A DNA stretch of 64,000 nt from Clostridium sp. OF03-18AA (GCF_003478035.1 NZ_QUEP01000003.1:284471-348470), one strand, 5' to 3'; shown: positions 44,552-53,938, counted from the first letter of the stretch. Program-made: numbers and translations. Notes: generated by a model not told the origin, from the sequence alone.

Positions 44552-44670
44552 AAACTAAGACTTTCCATGTCTAAAATGGAAAGTCTTAGTTTATTATTGT
44601 CAGTCCGCCGTGCTCCGCAGAATACAGTTATCAAGTATTCTTCTCATAGAATCCTTCCTGACTGTATTCT
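44552..44670 (-). ncRNA. Covarying hairpin region between the 94- and 474-residue genes
   Basis: A perfect 17-bp palindrome (arms 44552-44568 and 44576-44592) and a second inverted pair AGAATACAGT (44619-44628) and ACTGTATTCT (44661-44670) fill the gap. In the second copy (54099-54139) the first stem carries a C to T change paired with G to A on the other arm, so base pairing is kept. This suggests a structured RNA or DNA site rather than a decaying spacer. There is little U tract, so it is not a plain terminator. Confidence 0.5.
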
Positions 44671-44677
44671 GACCATT

Positions 44678-44962
44678 TCAAGTACATTTCCTGATATTTG
44701 CCACCTCCACGCTTTTAATTGGATTTAAGAACTTATCGACATCGAAATACAAATTCTGGAGAATAGGAACCAAATCAATATATTCTTCTTCCGGTTTCTC
44801 GTTGTGCTTATACTTTGCCATAACAACAAGATATCCTTTGTCCCACTCTTTCACTGCTGTATATCGTTCCAGCGAATACGGAGCAACGAACCGGATCACA
44901 TGATTTCCGAACTGGAACACGGTATAGTTTTTCTCATTGCTAAGAGTTGCTACGCCATTCAT
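44678..44962 (-). CDS. Small protein, first gene of the candidate defence cassette
   Basis: I do not recognise this 94-residue protein. It is compact and mixed alpha/beta, with FQFGNHVIRFVAPYSLERY near residues 16-34 and YLVVMAKYKHNEKPEEEYID near 44-63. It has no signal peptide or membrane segment. AAGGAGG lies 8 bases upstream of ATG 44962, and a promoter lies at 45042-45069. A homologue with an 85-base frame-shifting deletion is at 54225-54424. As the first gene it could be a regulator, inhibitor or antitoxin-like partner, which is inference. Confidence 0.72.
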   Translation of the reverse strand: MNGVATLSNEKNYTVFQFGNHVIRFVAPYSLERYTAVKEWDKGYLVVMAKYKHNEKPEEEYIDLVPILQNLYFDVDKFLNPIKSVEVANIRKCT

Positions 44963-45041
44963 GCCAATTCCTCCTTCAAAAGTTCCGAAACCATTTTATA
45001 GGTTCCATTTATTGTTTCCACTCTTTGATATCAATCATAGT

Positions 45042-45069
45042 ATTATCTTCCACATTCAGCATACGTCAA
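45042..45069 (-). promoter_or_regulatory. Promoter of the candidate defence cassette
   Basis: On the - strand TTGACG (45069-45064) and GATAAT (45047-45042) are 16 bases apart, about 80 bases before the 94-residue gene. The same boxes are kept in the second copy near 54504-54531. The cassette can therefore be transcribed apart from the polysaccharide genes. Confidence 0.65.
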
Positions 45070-45127
45070 TATCGCTGTGTAGTCAAGCTTTGAGCATTGC
45101 TTTTTCAGGTGCTGAAAGCAGTGGCCC

Positions 45128-47431
45128 TCACTCCCCCGCAAAATACCTCCCATTCCTCTTCCGATCAAACAACGCATAATACTGCACCGTCCGGTACCTC
45201 TCGATCCATTCCTTATAATCATTCTCCGCCCAGAGATCATACCAGTCCCCATCTGCGGTCATATAGCCCGCGAAATTAAACACCGGGATCTGCTCTCTCT
45301 GGTTCATCCGGTAACGGTCATACGCGGACAGCTCCAGCCCCGCATACTTTCGGACCAGCGTCCCGAGATAATTCGTGCTGACCACATCTTCTCCCCGGGA
45401 ATTCTTCATCGAATAATCCTCCGGGATCTCATAATTGCTCCAGATAAAATACGGCACCGTATAGATCTTCTCCGTCATCGTAAGATCCGTATCCGTGTCC
45501 TCTCTCCCGGCTTCCCTGAGTGCATTCTCAAAGTCCCCATTCAGCGCCGGCTGATGATCCCCGAAGAAACAGATAAGTACCGGCCGGTCCACCTGCTCAA
45601 AATAGGAGATCAGATACGAGAGCGCCTGATCCGACTTCGCGATCAGCGACTCATACATCTGAAGATCCGAATACCCGCTGTATTCCTCATCGACATCGAC
45701 GATCTCCTCCGGCTTCAGCTCCCCGATCCCGTCATATCCGCCATGATTCTGCATCGTGACATTAAAAATAAAGGTCGGCTCCGTCTGCGCCTCATAGACC
45801 TCGATCAGCTTCTGATAATCCCCAAGGTCAGACACCCGGTTCCAGACCGTCCGCTCGCTGTCCTCAAACGAGCTGATCGACAAAAACTCATCAAATCCGA
45901 GCTTCGGATACACAACACTTCTGCGCCAGTTTTCCGGATTTTCCGGGTGCATTGCGATCGTGTGGTAGCCCTGCTCCTTTAGGATCGAGACCATGGACGG
46001 CACATTCGTAAAATCAAAGCTGGAATACGGATTGATCCCGTTTGTGTAGGTCATCGAATCCCCCGTCAGATATTCGAACTCCGTCGTGGACGTTCCACCG
46101 CCCCGGGTTGAAACATAATCCCATCCATACTCGATCGTATGCGGATCATCCTTCAGCGAGTGGAAAAACGAAAGATCATCCTCCGTACATGCAAGCGGTC
46201 CCAGAACACTCAGATCACTGAACGATTCATTCATGATTGTAATGATTATCGGCTGCTCGCCGGTATCTTTCTTCTCCGTTTCCGCAGGAGCTTCCGCCGC
46301 CCCGTACTCATCCAAAATTTCTTCCGCACTCTGCTCCGTATACCCATCCGGCTTACTGATCTTCATCCTCTGCCAGAACGAGATAAACGCCGGAGCAAAA
46401 CCGGTCACCTGATATGTATTCGCCTGCCACCAGAAATCAATACCTATATTGTAAGTATCCGGGAAATCATAGCTGCCAATCCAGAAAAACAACGCCGCAG
46501 CTGCCCCGATCGCTCCGCAGCCCTTTATCAGGATCCGTTTCTTTCCCGCTCTCTTCTGAAAAATTTCCATCTTTCCAAGCGCCCACATACAGGTAAACAG
46601 AAAATACAGGATCAGAAACGTAAACGCCAGCTCCTCCGCAACCTCAAACGTATACTGTCCTGCGACCGACATGGCCGTCCGCAGTGCAAAAATATCTGTT
46701 GCGAGGAACGGCTGCCCGCGGAACTTCAGGAGATAATAATTGAGCGCACCGACAAGCCACGCAAAGATATATAACGCTTGGAGCCCGAGCATCCCTTTCT
46801 GCATCAGGCACACAAACAGTACTTCCAGGATCAGATAGATCAGGACATTCAGCTCCCCGTTTAAAAGGCTGATCCCCGTCACCGACGGGTTCCAGCAGAG
46901 TTCCTCGAGGAAAAACGCAAGAAACGGAGTGATCGCCAGGAAGATCCAGTAGAGCGCTCTCGCACACTCCTGAAACCCCCGGAGCACGTCCGTTCCATAA
47001 ATCCAGATCGCAGTCGCCGCAAGGATCATGAGATCCGCCATCCCCGTACTTACCGGTGGGAACTGGTTTGCGATCTTCGTGACGCCGATCACATCACGCG
47101 AAAGATTCACATAATAAAACGCCAGAATCCCCATGCCGACCGCCATCTTGATCGACATGGAATAAACCTGGTTCCGTTTCTCCGGTATGCAAATGAAGAT
47201 CCACAACATCCGGCTGCACTGCGCCGCGATCAGCGCATACGTCAGGATCAGCCATATCGACAGGTAGTGGATATGAAACACCACCTTGATCGCAAATTCA
47301 CAGCATAGCGCTGCGAATAGGGAACAGCCTAGATATAGTTTCTCTTTGCAATCTTTTCCCTTCTCCTGTTTCTTTCCGGTTCCTGTAAAATATACAATGA
47401 TCGCCGCTGCGATCCAAATTATCGCTTCCAC
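45128..47431 (-). CDS. LTA synthase family sulfatase-like phosphoglycerol transferase
   Basis: This 767-residue membrane enzyme has about ten hydrophobic segments in residues 1-330 and an extracellular alkaline-phosphatase/sulfatase domain after about 385. The catalytic Thr lies in the GGGTSTTEFEYLTG segment; other metal-site motifs are IIITIMNESFSD, VTMQNHGGYDG and CFFGDHQPALNG. Relatives add phosphoglycerol or similar units to lipid-anchored polymers. It lies in a glycan locus, so surface-polymer decoration is likely. Its last 70 codons recur as a fragment at 54590-54801. Confidence 0.92.
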   Translation of the reverse strand: MEAIIWIAAAIIVYFTGTGKKQEKGKDCKEKLYLGCSLFAALCCEFAIKVVFHIHYLSIWLILTYALIAAQCSRMLWIFICIPEKRNQVYSMSIKMAVGMGILAFYYVNLSRDVIGVTKIANQFPPVSTGMADLMILAATAIWIYGTDVLRGFQECARALYWIFLAITPFLAFFLEELCWNPSVTGISLLNGELNVLIYLILEVLFVCLMQKGMLGLQALYIFAWLVGALNYYLLKFRGQPFLATDIFALRTAMSVAGQYTFEVAEELAFTFLILYFLFTCMWALGKMEIFQKRAGKKRILIKGCGAIGAAAALFFWIGSYDFPDTYNIGIDFWWQANTYQVTGFAPAFISFWQRMKISKPDGYTEQSAEEILDEYGAAEAPAETEKKDTGEQPIIITIMNESFSDLSVLGPLACTEDDLSFFHSLKDDPHTIEYGWDYVSTRGGGTSTTEFEYLTGDSMTYTNGINPYSSFDFTNVPSMVSILKEQGYHTIAMHPENPENWRRSVVYPKLGFDEFLSISSFEDSERTVWNRVSDLGDYQKLIEVYEAQTEPTFIFNVTMQNHGGYDGIGELKPEEIVDVDEEYSGYSDLQMYESLIAKSDQALSYLISYFEQVDRPVLICFFGDHQPALNGDFENALREAGREDTDTDLTMTEKIYTVPYFIWSNYEIPEDYSMKNSRGEDVVSTNYLGTLVRKYAGLELSAYDRYRMNQREQIPVFNFAGYMTADGDWYDLWAENDYKEWIERYRTVQYYALFDRKRNGRYFAGE

Positions 47432-47449
47432 TCTTTTGTATTTCCTGCC

Positions 47450-47860
47450 TTATCCTTTTTTCCTGAAAATAATCAATTTACTCGCCACATAATTTAAAAT
47501 TACAACAAGCACATTTGAAGCAATCTTAATCAGAAGATCATTCATCCCCATGCAATCCACAAATACATACATGATCAGCAGATCGCATGCCCCGGTAAAT
47601 AATCTGCATGATACGAATGACACAAATTCCTGCATCATGGCACGCAGCTGAAGATTTTTGCTCTCAAACACCCACCACTTATTCGTAATATACGCAAACA
47701 GTACCGATATGACCCATGCGATACAGGTACTCGCTACAACAGATAAATGCAGCGGATGCGCACAAAGATAGTATGTAATAATATTGACAGCAGTTGTACA
47801 AACTCCAAAAAATAGATATAAAATTGGCTGCTGATATTTTTTGAATAACTGCATTATCAT
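47450..47860 (-). CDS. GtrA family membrane protein
   Basis: This 136-residue protein has four membrane segments of the GtrA family, which helps flip undecaprenyl-phosphate-linked sugars across the membrane. It starts with ATGATA at 47860 and overlaps the upstream glycosyltransferase stop by 4 bases (ATGA), so the two are translated together. It is the usual partner of GtrB-type transferases that modify surface glycans. Confidence 0.9.
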   Translation of the reverse strand: MIMQLFKKYQQPILYLFFGVCTTAVNIITYYLCAHPLHLSVVASTCIAWVISVLFAYITNKWWVFESKNLQLRAMMQEFVSFVSCRLFTGACDLLIMYVFVDCMGMNDLLIKIASNVLVVILNYVASKLIIFRKKG

Positions 47861-48834
47861 TTCTTTGTATCTCCGTCTGTATCTTTCTTTTCCTCTGTCC
47901 GTTCACTGATAATATATCTCGGACGATGCTTTACTTCCATATAAATTTTTCCGATATACTCGCCAAGAACACCAAGGCAGACCAGCTGGACCCATCCGAG
48001 GAGACAGATAATACAGACCATGCTGGACCATCCGGCGACCGCATTGCCCATGAGCCGCATGACGATCGACCAGATCACCCCGAGAAAGCTCAATCCCGCA
48101 ATCACGGTTCCAAGCGCCGTGATAATCCGAATCGGCTTTACGCTGAGACTTGTTATTCCATCGAAAGCAAGTGCCAGCATTTTAGAAAGCGGATAATGGC
48201 TCTTCCCTGCGATTCGTTCATGCCTCTCATAATACACGCTGGTGCTCTTAAAGCCGACAAGTGGGAACATTCCGCGCAGGAACAGGTTGACTTCCTTGAA
48301 ATTTGCAAATTCTTTCAGAACACGGCTTGAAACCAGTCGATAATCTGCATGATTATAGACAACCTCTGCTCCCATCCAGTTTAAAAGCTTATAGAAGCCT
48401 TCTGCTGTAAAACGCTTAAAAAACGGATCCGTATCACGCCTGCTTCTGACACCGTATACGATTTCGCATCCCTGATGGTACTGCTCGACCATCTCATCCA
48501 TGGCATTGATATCGTCCTGGCCATCACAGTCGATAGAAATCGTAATATCACATTTATCTTTTGCTTCCATCAGTCCCGCCAGAACCGCATTTTGATGTCC
48601 GCGATTGCGGCTCTGGGAAATTCCGATGAAATGCTCATCCTGCTTCGCCAGGTTGCAAATGATCTCCCATGTTTTGTCTTTGCTTCCGTCATCAACAAAC
48701 AGAATTCGGCTGTCCTTAGAAATTCTATCAGTTTGAATCAAAGAGTTCAATTTGCTCAAAAATATTCTTGATGTAATTGGAAGAACGGTTTCTTCATTAT
48801 AACAAGGAATTACGACATATAATCGATCACTCAT
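47857..48834 (-). CDS. Family 2 glycosyltransferase (GtrB/dolichol-phosphate mannosyltransferase-like)
   Basis: This 325-residue enzyme has a GT-A domain (VVIPCYNEETVL near the N-terminus, ILFVDDGSKD near 46, SIDCDGQDD near 100, GVRSRRDTDPFFKR after 125) and two C-terminal membrane segments. GtrB enzymes move a sugar from a nucleotide donor to undecaprenyl phosphate. The overlapping GtrA gene gives the flippase partner, and the LTA-synthase-like gene lies just downstream. The sugar is unknown. Confidence 0.92.
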   Translation of the reverse strand: MSDRLYVVIPCYNEETVLPITSRIFLSKLNSLIQTDRISKDSRILFVDDGSKDKTWEIICNLAKQDEHFIGISQSRNRGHQNAVLAGLMEAKDKCDITISIDCDGQDDINAMDEMVEQYHQGCEIVYGVRSRRDTDPFFKRFTAEGFYKLLNWMGAEVVYNHADYRLVSSRVLKEFANFKEVNLFLRGMFPLVGFKSTSVYYERHERIAGKSHYPLSKMLALAFDGITSLSVKPIRIITALGTVIAGLSFLGVIWSIVMRLMGNAVAGWSSMVCIICLLGWVQLVCLGVLGEYIGKIYMEVKHRPRYIISERTEEKKDTDGDTKK

Positions 48835-48997
48835 TTTTACTTAGCACTCCGATCTTTTGTGTGGTCATTTACCAGCATCGCTATATATTTCACATACATT
48901 AAAATATATAGTAAAACATGATACTGCGTTACTTCCTCTGTACCAAATAAATAATGTGCATACGTCACACGCATAAACATGAATCCCCCATATCTGT

Positions 48998-51352
48998 TTA
49001 TATCTCTTTATCTTTTTTATAGGGTGTTTTTGACATATATATAATAAACAATATTCCACCTATCATTGTCATTATAAATGCCCATTTTAACGGTGCATAT
49101 ATATATCGAAACTCAATACTATTTTCTCCTTTCACAACCGGAACAGCTGTTAATCCATTCACATCATACGTTATAATTTTCTTCCCATTCACAGTCACAT
49201 GCCAAAATTGATCATATGGAACACTGTAAAACGCATATGCATCACGCTCGGCGGTAACAACATTGGTAAATGCATTTTTCTTTTTCTCAAATGATGTTGA
49301 ATTATTATTTTTTCTCTCTTGCATGATCCGATCTCTGGAATCATTCGTAATTGTTTGATAGTTTTGATCATGCTGCAATACTTTCTCCACATCTGCCTCA
49401 TCAGAATCCTCAATCACCAAAGTATGGAGCATTACCAGTGCTCGTACATCCGGTGCTGTTGTTTCAAATTCAGATTTCGTTATATAGGAATCATAAACGT
49501 TTCCCAATGGAATAGCGTCTACATTATCATAAATATAGAAGCATTGTCCCAACTCATTTTCAATTGATTGAATCAGCTTCAAATCCGTTCTTTGTTCTCG
49601 GGTCACCAGGTATTTCGCCCCCAATAATTCCGATGTTCCTGCAGGTCCCACTTTTGTCATATTATACCGGTCACTCCCAATTGATTGGTAAAATTTCATA
49701 ATTGACGGATGGCATGTACTGGTAAAAGAATTTATTGACGGAAGTCCGTTTACCATACTAAAATTATAATATGTATACCCGATCCCCTCATCAAAATAAT
49801 AACGGTATGGCAATACATCCTGTTTTAATTTCAGTGGGATTTCTGTCAAATATATTCCCACATTTTTAGAATAGGTATTGGAGAATTCATAAAAATTCAC
49901 ATTCGTATTATCAAGATTTCCTCTCTGATAATCCAAGATTGTCACCGCAAATAAACCGGCACTCATACAGATAACAGCATTTCTGAAAATTCCTAATTTG
50001 TTTTGACTTTTGATACAACATAACCACATGCATAAAAGGATACCAAACACTGAACATGCGATATTAAAAGCAAATCTCAATTCACGAAAAACAATATGTT
50101 CTTTATAATCCCCCCATGGCATAACTGATACCATAAACCAATAAAAGAGAAGAAGTCCAAGTGATCCAAGGCTTCCGTACTTGAGTTGTTTTCGATAATC
50201 CTGCAGATTTTCAATAACTTTTGCCGTCGCAAGTGCTTCAAGTAATACCATCATAAACAGCCAACGGGCATATCGTTCTGGTGATGGCGAAAAAGCTATA
50301 AACATGCTGTTTAATATGGGGACTGACACAATTATCATACATGTTATGATCATACGGCTAAGCCAGTTTTTCTTTAATGATATATAAGCAATTACAAATA
50401 CCATTCCGCATAAAGGCAGATAGGCATTCCAACTTCCCCAGTTCGTTGTAAAGATCGAAGAGTAGCTATCCATAGATTCAGATGGGAGAAATAACGCTGA
50501 AACAATCGTAAGCCAATCCTTCGTTGACATGGACAGCCACGAATCTACGTTAATCACTGATGTTGCACGCTGATTTTTCAGCATGGACAATATTGTTGGC
50601 ACAGTAATTACAGCACTCATAAGAACGCTTAAAATGCCTTCCCAACAGCAGATTATAATTGTTGTAATTTGACTTTTCTCATGTATATTAGGAATTAAAA
50701 AACGAAATACATAATATATAACAGTAAAGCATACAGACCCAAAAAAGAATACAGGATTGCATAACAAGTTCACTGTACATGCTAAAGCAAAATGTCCTTT
50801 CTTACGTTCCAACACTAATTCATCTAATGTAAACATCATTAATGGGAATAATGCGATTACATCCTGAAAATGATAAAAGACAATATTAATGCACTGCGCT
50901 CCTGAAAATGCATATAATACTGCGCCTATTAACAGACAATTTTTTTCAGTAATATATCTCTTCATCCATAAAGTCGAAGAGAAACCTGCGAATGCAATTT
51001 TTAGAATTAAAATCCATCCTATCACACGCGGATACATAGTAGCTGGGAATAAAAATGAGATCCAGTTAAACACACTTCCAATGTTATAGAAACTAAATGC
51101 TTCAATTAAATTACCGCCCAGATCGATTCCCCAATTCCATAATTCACCTGATTTCAATGCGGAATTCATCAGCATGCCAAATGGGATTTCCTCTGCGGTA
51201 AAGTCATGTGATAAAGCAAAATAACCGTCATTCATTAATAAAATAGGGATAATTATTATAGCGGCAATGCTCCCACACAGCAGAAATGCAGCAATCTCTG
51301 GATTCCTATGTTTAATTTTCATCTTAATACTGATTTGCTCTTTATCCGACAT
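48998..51352 (-). CDS. YfhO family membrane protein
   Basis: This 784-residue integral membrane protein has a dozen or more hydrophobic segments and an extracellular C-terminal region, as in the YfhO/GT-C-like family involved in glycosylating teichoic or lipoteichoic acids. NLGGNLIEAFSFYNIGS-like sequence near residue 65 and YARWLFMMVLLEA near 360 match the family. It is AT-richer than the flanking housekeeping genes, which suggests later acquisition. It may transfer the lipid-linked sugar made by the GT2/GtrA pair, which is inference. Confidence 0.86.
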   Translation of the reverse strand: MSDKEQISIKMKIKHRNPEIAAFLLCGSIAAIIIIPILLMNDGYFALSHDFTAEEIPFGMLMNSALKSGELWNWGIDLGGNLIEAFSFYNIGSVFNWISFLFPATMYPRVIGWILILKIAFAGFSSTLWMKRYITEKNCLLIGAVLYAFSGAQCINIVFYHFQDVIALFPLMMFTLDELVLERKKGHFALACTVNLLCNPVFFFGSVCFTVIYYVFRFLIPNIHEKSQITTIIICCWEGILSVLMSAVITVPTILSMLKNQRATSVINVDSWLSMSTKDWLTIVSALFLPSESMDSYSSIFTTNWGSWNAYLPLCGMVFVIAYISLKKNWLSRMIITCMIIVSVPILNSMFIAFSPSPERYARWLFMMVLLEALATAKVIENLQDYRKQLKYGSLGSLGLLLFYWFMVSVMPWGDYKEHIVFRELRFAFNIACSVFGILLCMWLCCIKSQNKLGIFRNAVICMSAGLFAVTILDYQRGNLDNTNVNFYEFSNTYSKNVGIYLTEIPLKLKQDVLPYRYYFDEGIGYTYYNFSMVNGLPSINSFTSTCHPSIMKFYQSIGSDRYNMTKVGPAGTSELLGAKYLVTREQRTDLKLIQSIENELGQCFYIYDNVDAIPLGNVYDSYITKSEFETTAPDVRALVMLHTLVIEDSDEADVEKVLQHDQNYQTITNDSRDRIMQERKNNNSTSFEKKKNAFTNVVTAERDAYAFYSVPYDQFWHVTVNGKKIITYDVNGLTAVPVVKGENSIEFRYIYAPLKWAFIMTMIGGILFIIYMSKTPYKKDKEI

Positions 51353-51669
51353 TCTCCGCTCCCTCCAATTCTTCTTATTTTATGAACTGGGTATTATTTG
51401 TGAATAATTCAGATAAAAATTTATTATCTTACCAGAAATGAATTTTCAGTGAGCTTTCATAAATTGAATGCTTAAGATTTCATTCAGCTCAAATAGAATT
51501 TTATGATTGATGAATACTTCGTTTCTATAGGAATATTCCACACAGTCTTGCCAAAATTAGAGCGTATAGTAGGCTGTGAGAATATTCCTATAAAAACAAC
51601 TATCTTTTTCTGCTCCTAGCGAACTGGACATGCAATTAAATATAGTAATAACCAATACTAAACTTATTT
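51353..51669. other. Non-coding gap with a long inverted repeat
   Basis: AT-rich. Contains arms TATAGGAATATTCCACACAG (51526-51545) and CTGTGAGAATATTCCTATA (51577-51595) that pair over 19 bases with few mismatches around a 31-base loop. It could be a terminator for glf copy 2 or the end of a small mobile element. No gene is seen. Confidence 0.55.
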
Positions 51670-52782
51670 TCAAAGTTCCTTTTCACACATCTCCAGTGCC
51701 GATGCAATCACCGCATCCATATCATAATACTTATACTCACCTAAACGGCCACCGAATACGGCCTTCTGCTCGCCCTCTGCGAGCTTTTTGTACTCCGCAT
51801 AGAGATTTCCATTCTTCTCATCATTAACTGGGTAATACGGCTCATCTCCGGGCTTCCATTCGGAACTGTACTCACGGCTGATCACCGTCTTCGGAATTTC
51901 GTTTCCCTCATCATCTTTTCCGAACTCAAACCACTTGTGCTCGATGATACGCGTCCACGGTGTCTCGGCATCCGTATAGTTCACCGCCGCATTGCCCTGG
52001 AAATTCGGCTTATCAAGAAGCTCAGTCTCAAAGCGGACAGAACGATACTCCAATGCGCCAAGCTTAAAGTCAAAATATGCATCGATCGCGCCCGTATAAA
52101 TCACTTTCTCCGCCATTGCGTCATACGCTTCCTTCTCTGCCAGATAATCCACGCCAAGCTTCACCTCAACTCCATCCAGCATATTCGCAACCATCTTCGT
52201 GTAACCACCCATCGGAATTCCCTGATATAACGCATTAAAATAGTTATTATCAAACGTCAGGCGCACCGGAAGACGCTTGATGATAAATGCCGGAAGCTCC
52301 GAACACGGTCTGCCCCACTGTTTTTCGGTATATCCCTTTACCAGCTTCTCATAGATATCCGTTCCGATCAGGCTGATCGCCTGCTCCTCGAGGTTCTTCG
52401 GCTCCGTGATCCCGGCCGCCTTCTTCTGCTCCTCGATCTTTGCAGCCGCTTCCTCCGGCGTTACAACGCCCCACATCTTATTAAATGTATACATGTTAAA
52501 CGGCAGCGAATACAGCTCCCCATGATAATTTGCCACCGGGGAATTCGTAAAACGATTAAACTCCGCAAACTGGTTGACATAATTCCATACCTTCCGGTTG
52601 TTCGTATGGAAAATATGCGCACCATATTTATGTACATGGATCTTCTCGATATCCTCCGTATAAACATTTCCCGCAATATTCGAACGCTTATCGATCACTA
52701 AAACCGATTTCCCATGTTTCTTTGCCTCATGTGCAAACACTGCGCCGTAAAGACCGGCGCCTACTACTAAATAATCGTACAT
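51670..52782 (-). CDS. glf: UDP-galactopyranose mutase, copy 2
   Basis: This 370-residue enzyme is collinear with copy 1 (40173-41285) and has the same FAD site VVGAGLYGAVFAHEA and the same C-terminal GEYKYYDMD. I count about ten substitutions, for example Pro to Ser after IDKR and AMAE for KLAD near residue 240. All recognised functional residues are kept, so both are probably active. It starts after GAAGGAGAG. The nucleotidyltransferase gene lies 126 bases upstream. Confidence 0.95.
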   Translation of the reverse strand: MYDYLVVGAGLYGAVFAHEAKKHGKSVLVIDKRSNIAGNVYTEDIEKIHVHKYGAHIFHTNNRKVWNYVNQFAEFNRFTNSPVANYHGELYSLPFNMYTFNKMWGVVTPEEAAAKIEEQKKAAGITEPKNLEEQAISLIGTDIYEKLVKGYTEKQWGRPCSELPAFIIKRLPVRLTFDNNYFNALYQGIPMGGYTKMVANMLDGVEVKLGVDYLAEKEAYDAMAEKVIYTGAIDAYFDFKLGALEYRSVRFETELLDKPNFQGNAAVNYTDAETPWTRIIEHKWFEFGKDDEGNEIPKTVISREYSSEWKPGDEPYYPVNDEKNGNLYAEYKKLAEGEQKAVFGGRLGEYKYYDMDAVIASALEMCEKEL

Positions 52783-52908
52783 CTTCTCTCTCCTTCACAA
52801 AATCATTTAATTTTTATCTTACCTATAGCCGCAAGCAGCCATCAGAACACTTCTGCTCACTTCACGCATTCCCGAATCGATCAAACCTTTTCAGCCGACC
52901 TGAAACCA

Positions 52909-53832
52909 TTATGAAAACAGTTCGTCCTTATAAATGCCCTTCGCAATCAGCTCCCGGATCGAGTCCACAACCACCTGCTTGTCCTCCTTATAAGTAACGC
53001 CAAACCACCGGTCTCCCGTCTCCAGGACCTTCACACAGGCCTTCTGTTCCGCTAAAAGCTTATCGATGATCTTCGGGAGCAGATACTCCTTTTTCATGGC
53101 ATCCTCGCCAAGTTCGTCCAGAAATTCAGCAAATCCGCCCTCTAACAGTTCCAAAAATTTCGGCGGAAGTCCCCACATGTTCATCGAAACATACTGGCCG
53201 GCATTTACGGAAACCTGTTTCTTTTCATCATCGCACGCCGTCAGCTCCCCATCTTTCATCTGAATCTCATACGTTTCCGTCACGCGCTGAAGATATCCGT
53301 CCCTGTCTACCGTGCAGACACCGCGAGTCACACCGCCGTTCTCGCTCAGCGTATTGGAAAGAATAAATCCTGCCATGCAGATATCATAAACCGGCGCATC
53401 CACGTCCATTTCCGTTGTCATATACTGATACAGCTTTACAAACGCCTCTTTGCCATAATAATCATCCGCATTGATCACGATAAACGGTTCCTTCACGATA
53501 TCCTTCACGCAAAGGACCGCCTGTCCGGTTCCCCACGGCTTCGTTCTTCCCCATGTATTCTTCCGACCTCCCGGGAGCTCATCCACCGACTGGTATGCAT
53601 ATTCTACCGGAACCAGCTTCTCGATCCTCTTTCCGATGATCTCCTTAAAATCCTTCTCGATATCCTTGCGGATAATAAAGACAACCTTATTGCATCCCGC
53701 TTCCAGCGCATCATGGATCGAATAATCCATAATAATCTCTCCATTCGGCCCAACCGGTTCCAACTGTTTAATTCCGCCGCCAAAACAGCTGCCGATCCCA
53801 GCGGCCATGATAACAAGTGCTACGTTTTTCAT
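52909..53832 (-). CDS. Sugar-phosphate nucleotidyltransferase family protein
   Basis: This 307-residue Rossmann-like protein of the NTP-transferase superfamily resembles UTP-glucose-1-phosphate uridylyltransferases. The N-terminal nucleotide loop reads AAGIGSCFGGGIKQLEPVGP; the family normally has Arg where Cys16 stands, changed by a single C to T. NADDYYGKEAF is the metal-binding site, and SVNAGQYVSMNMWG lies in the sugar-binding half. The start follows GGAG. It could supply UDP-glucose or UDP-galactose for glf, but the Cys change may weaken catalysis. Confidence 0.82.
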   Translation of the reverse strand: MKNVALVIMAAGIGSCFGGGIKQLEPVGPNGEIIMDYSIHDALEAGCNKVVFIIRKDIEKDFKEIIGKRIEKLVPVEYAYQSVDELPGGRKNTWGRTKPWGTGQAVLCVKDIVKEPFIVINADDYYGKEAFVKLYQYMTTEMDVDAPVYDICMAGFILSNTLSENGGVTRGVCTVDRDGYLQRVTETYEIQMKDGELTACDDEKKQVSVNAGQYVSMNMWGLPPKFLELLEGGFAEFLDELGEDAMKKEYLLPKIIDKLLAEQKACVKVLETGDRWFGVTYKEDKQVVVDSIRELIAKGIYKDELFS

Positions 53833-53938
53833 TTTGTGATGTTCTCCTGATAATTTATTTCCTTTGTCTTCGCCAGCAATCTAAACCATCTACAGCTTAA
53901 CATTATATAATTCAAAATAAGCTTAAAGCGACCTTCTC

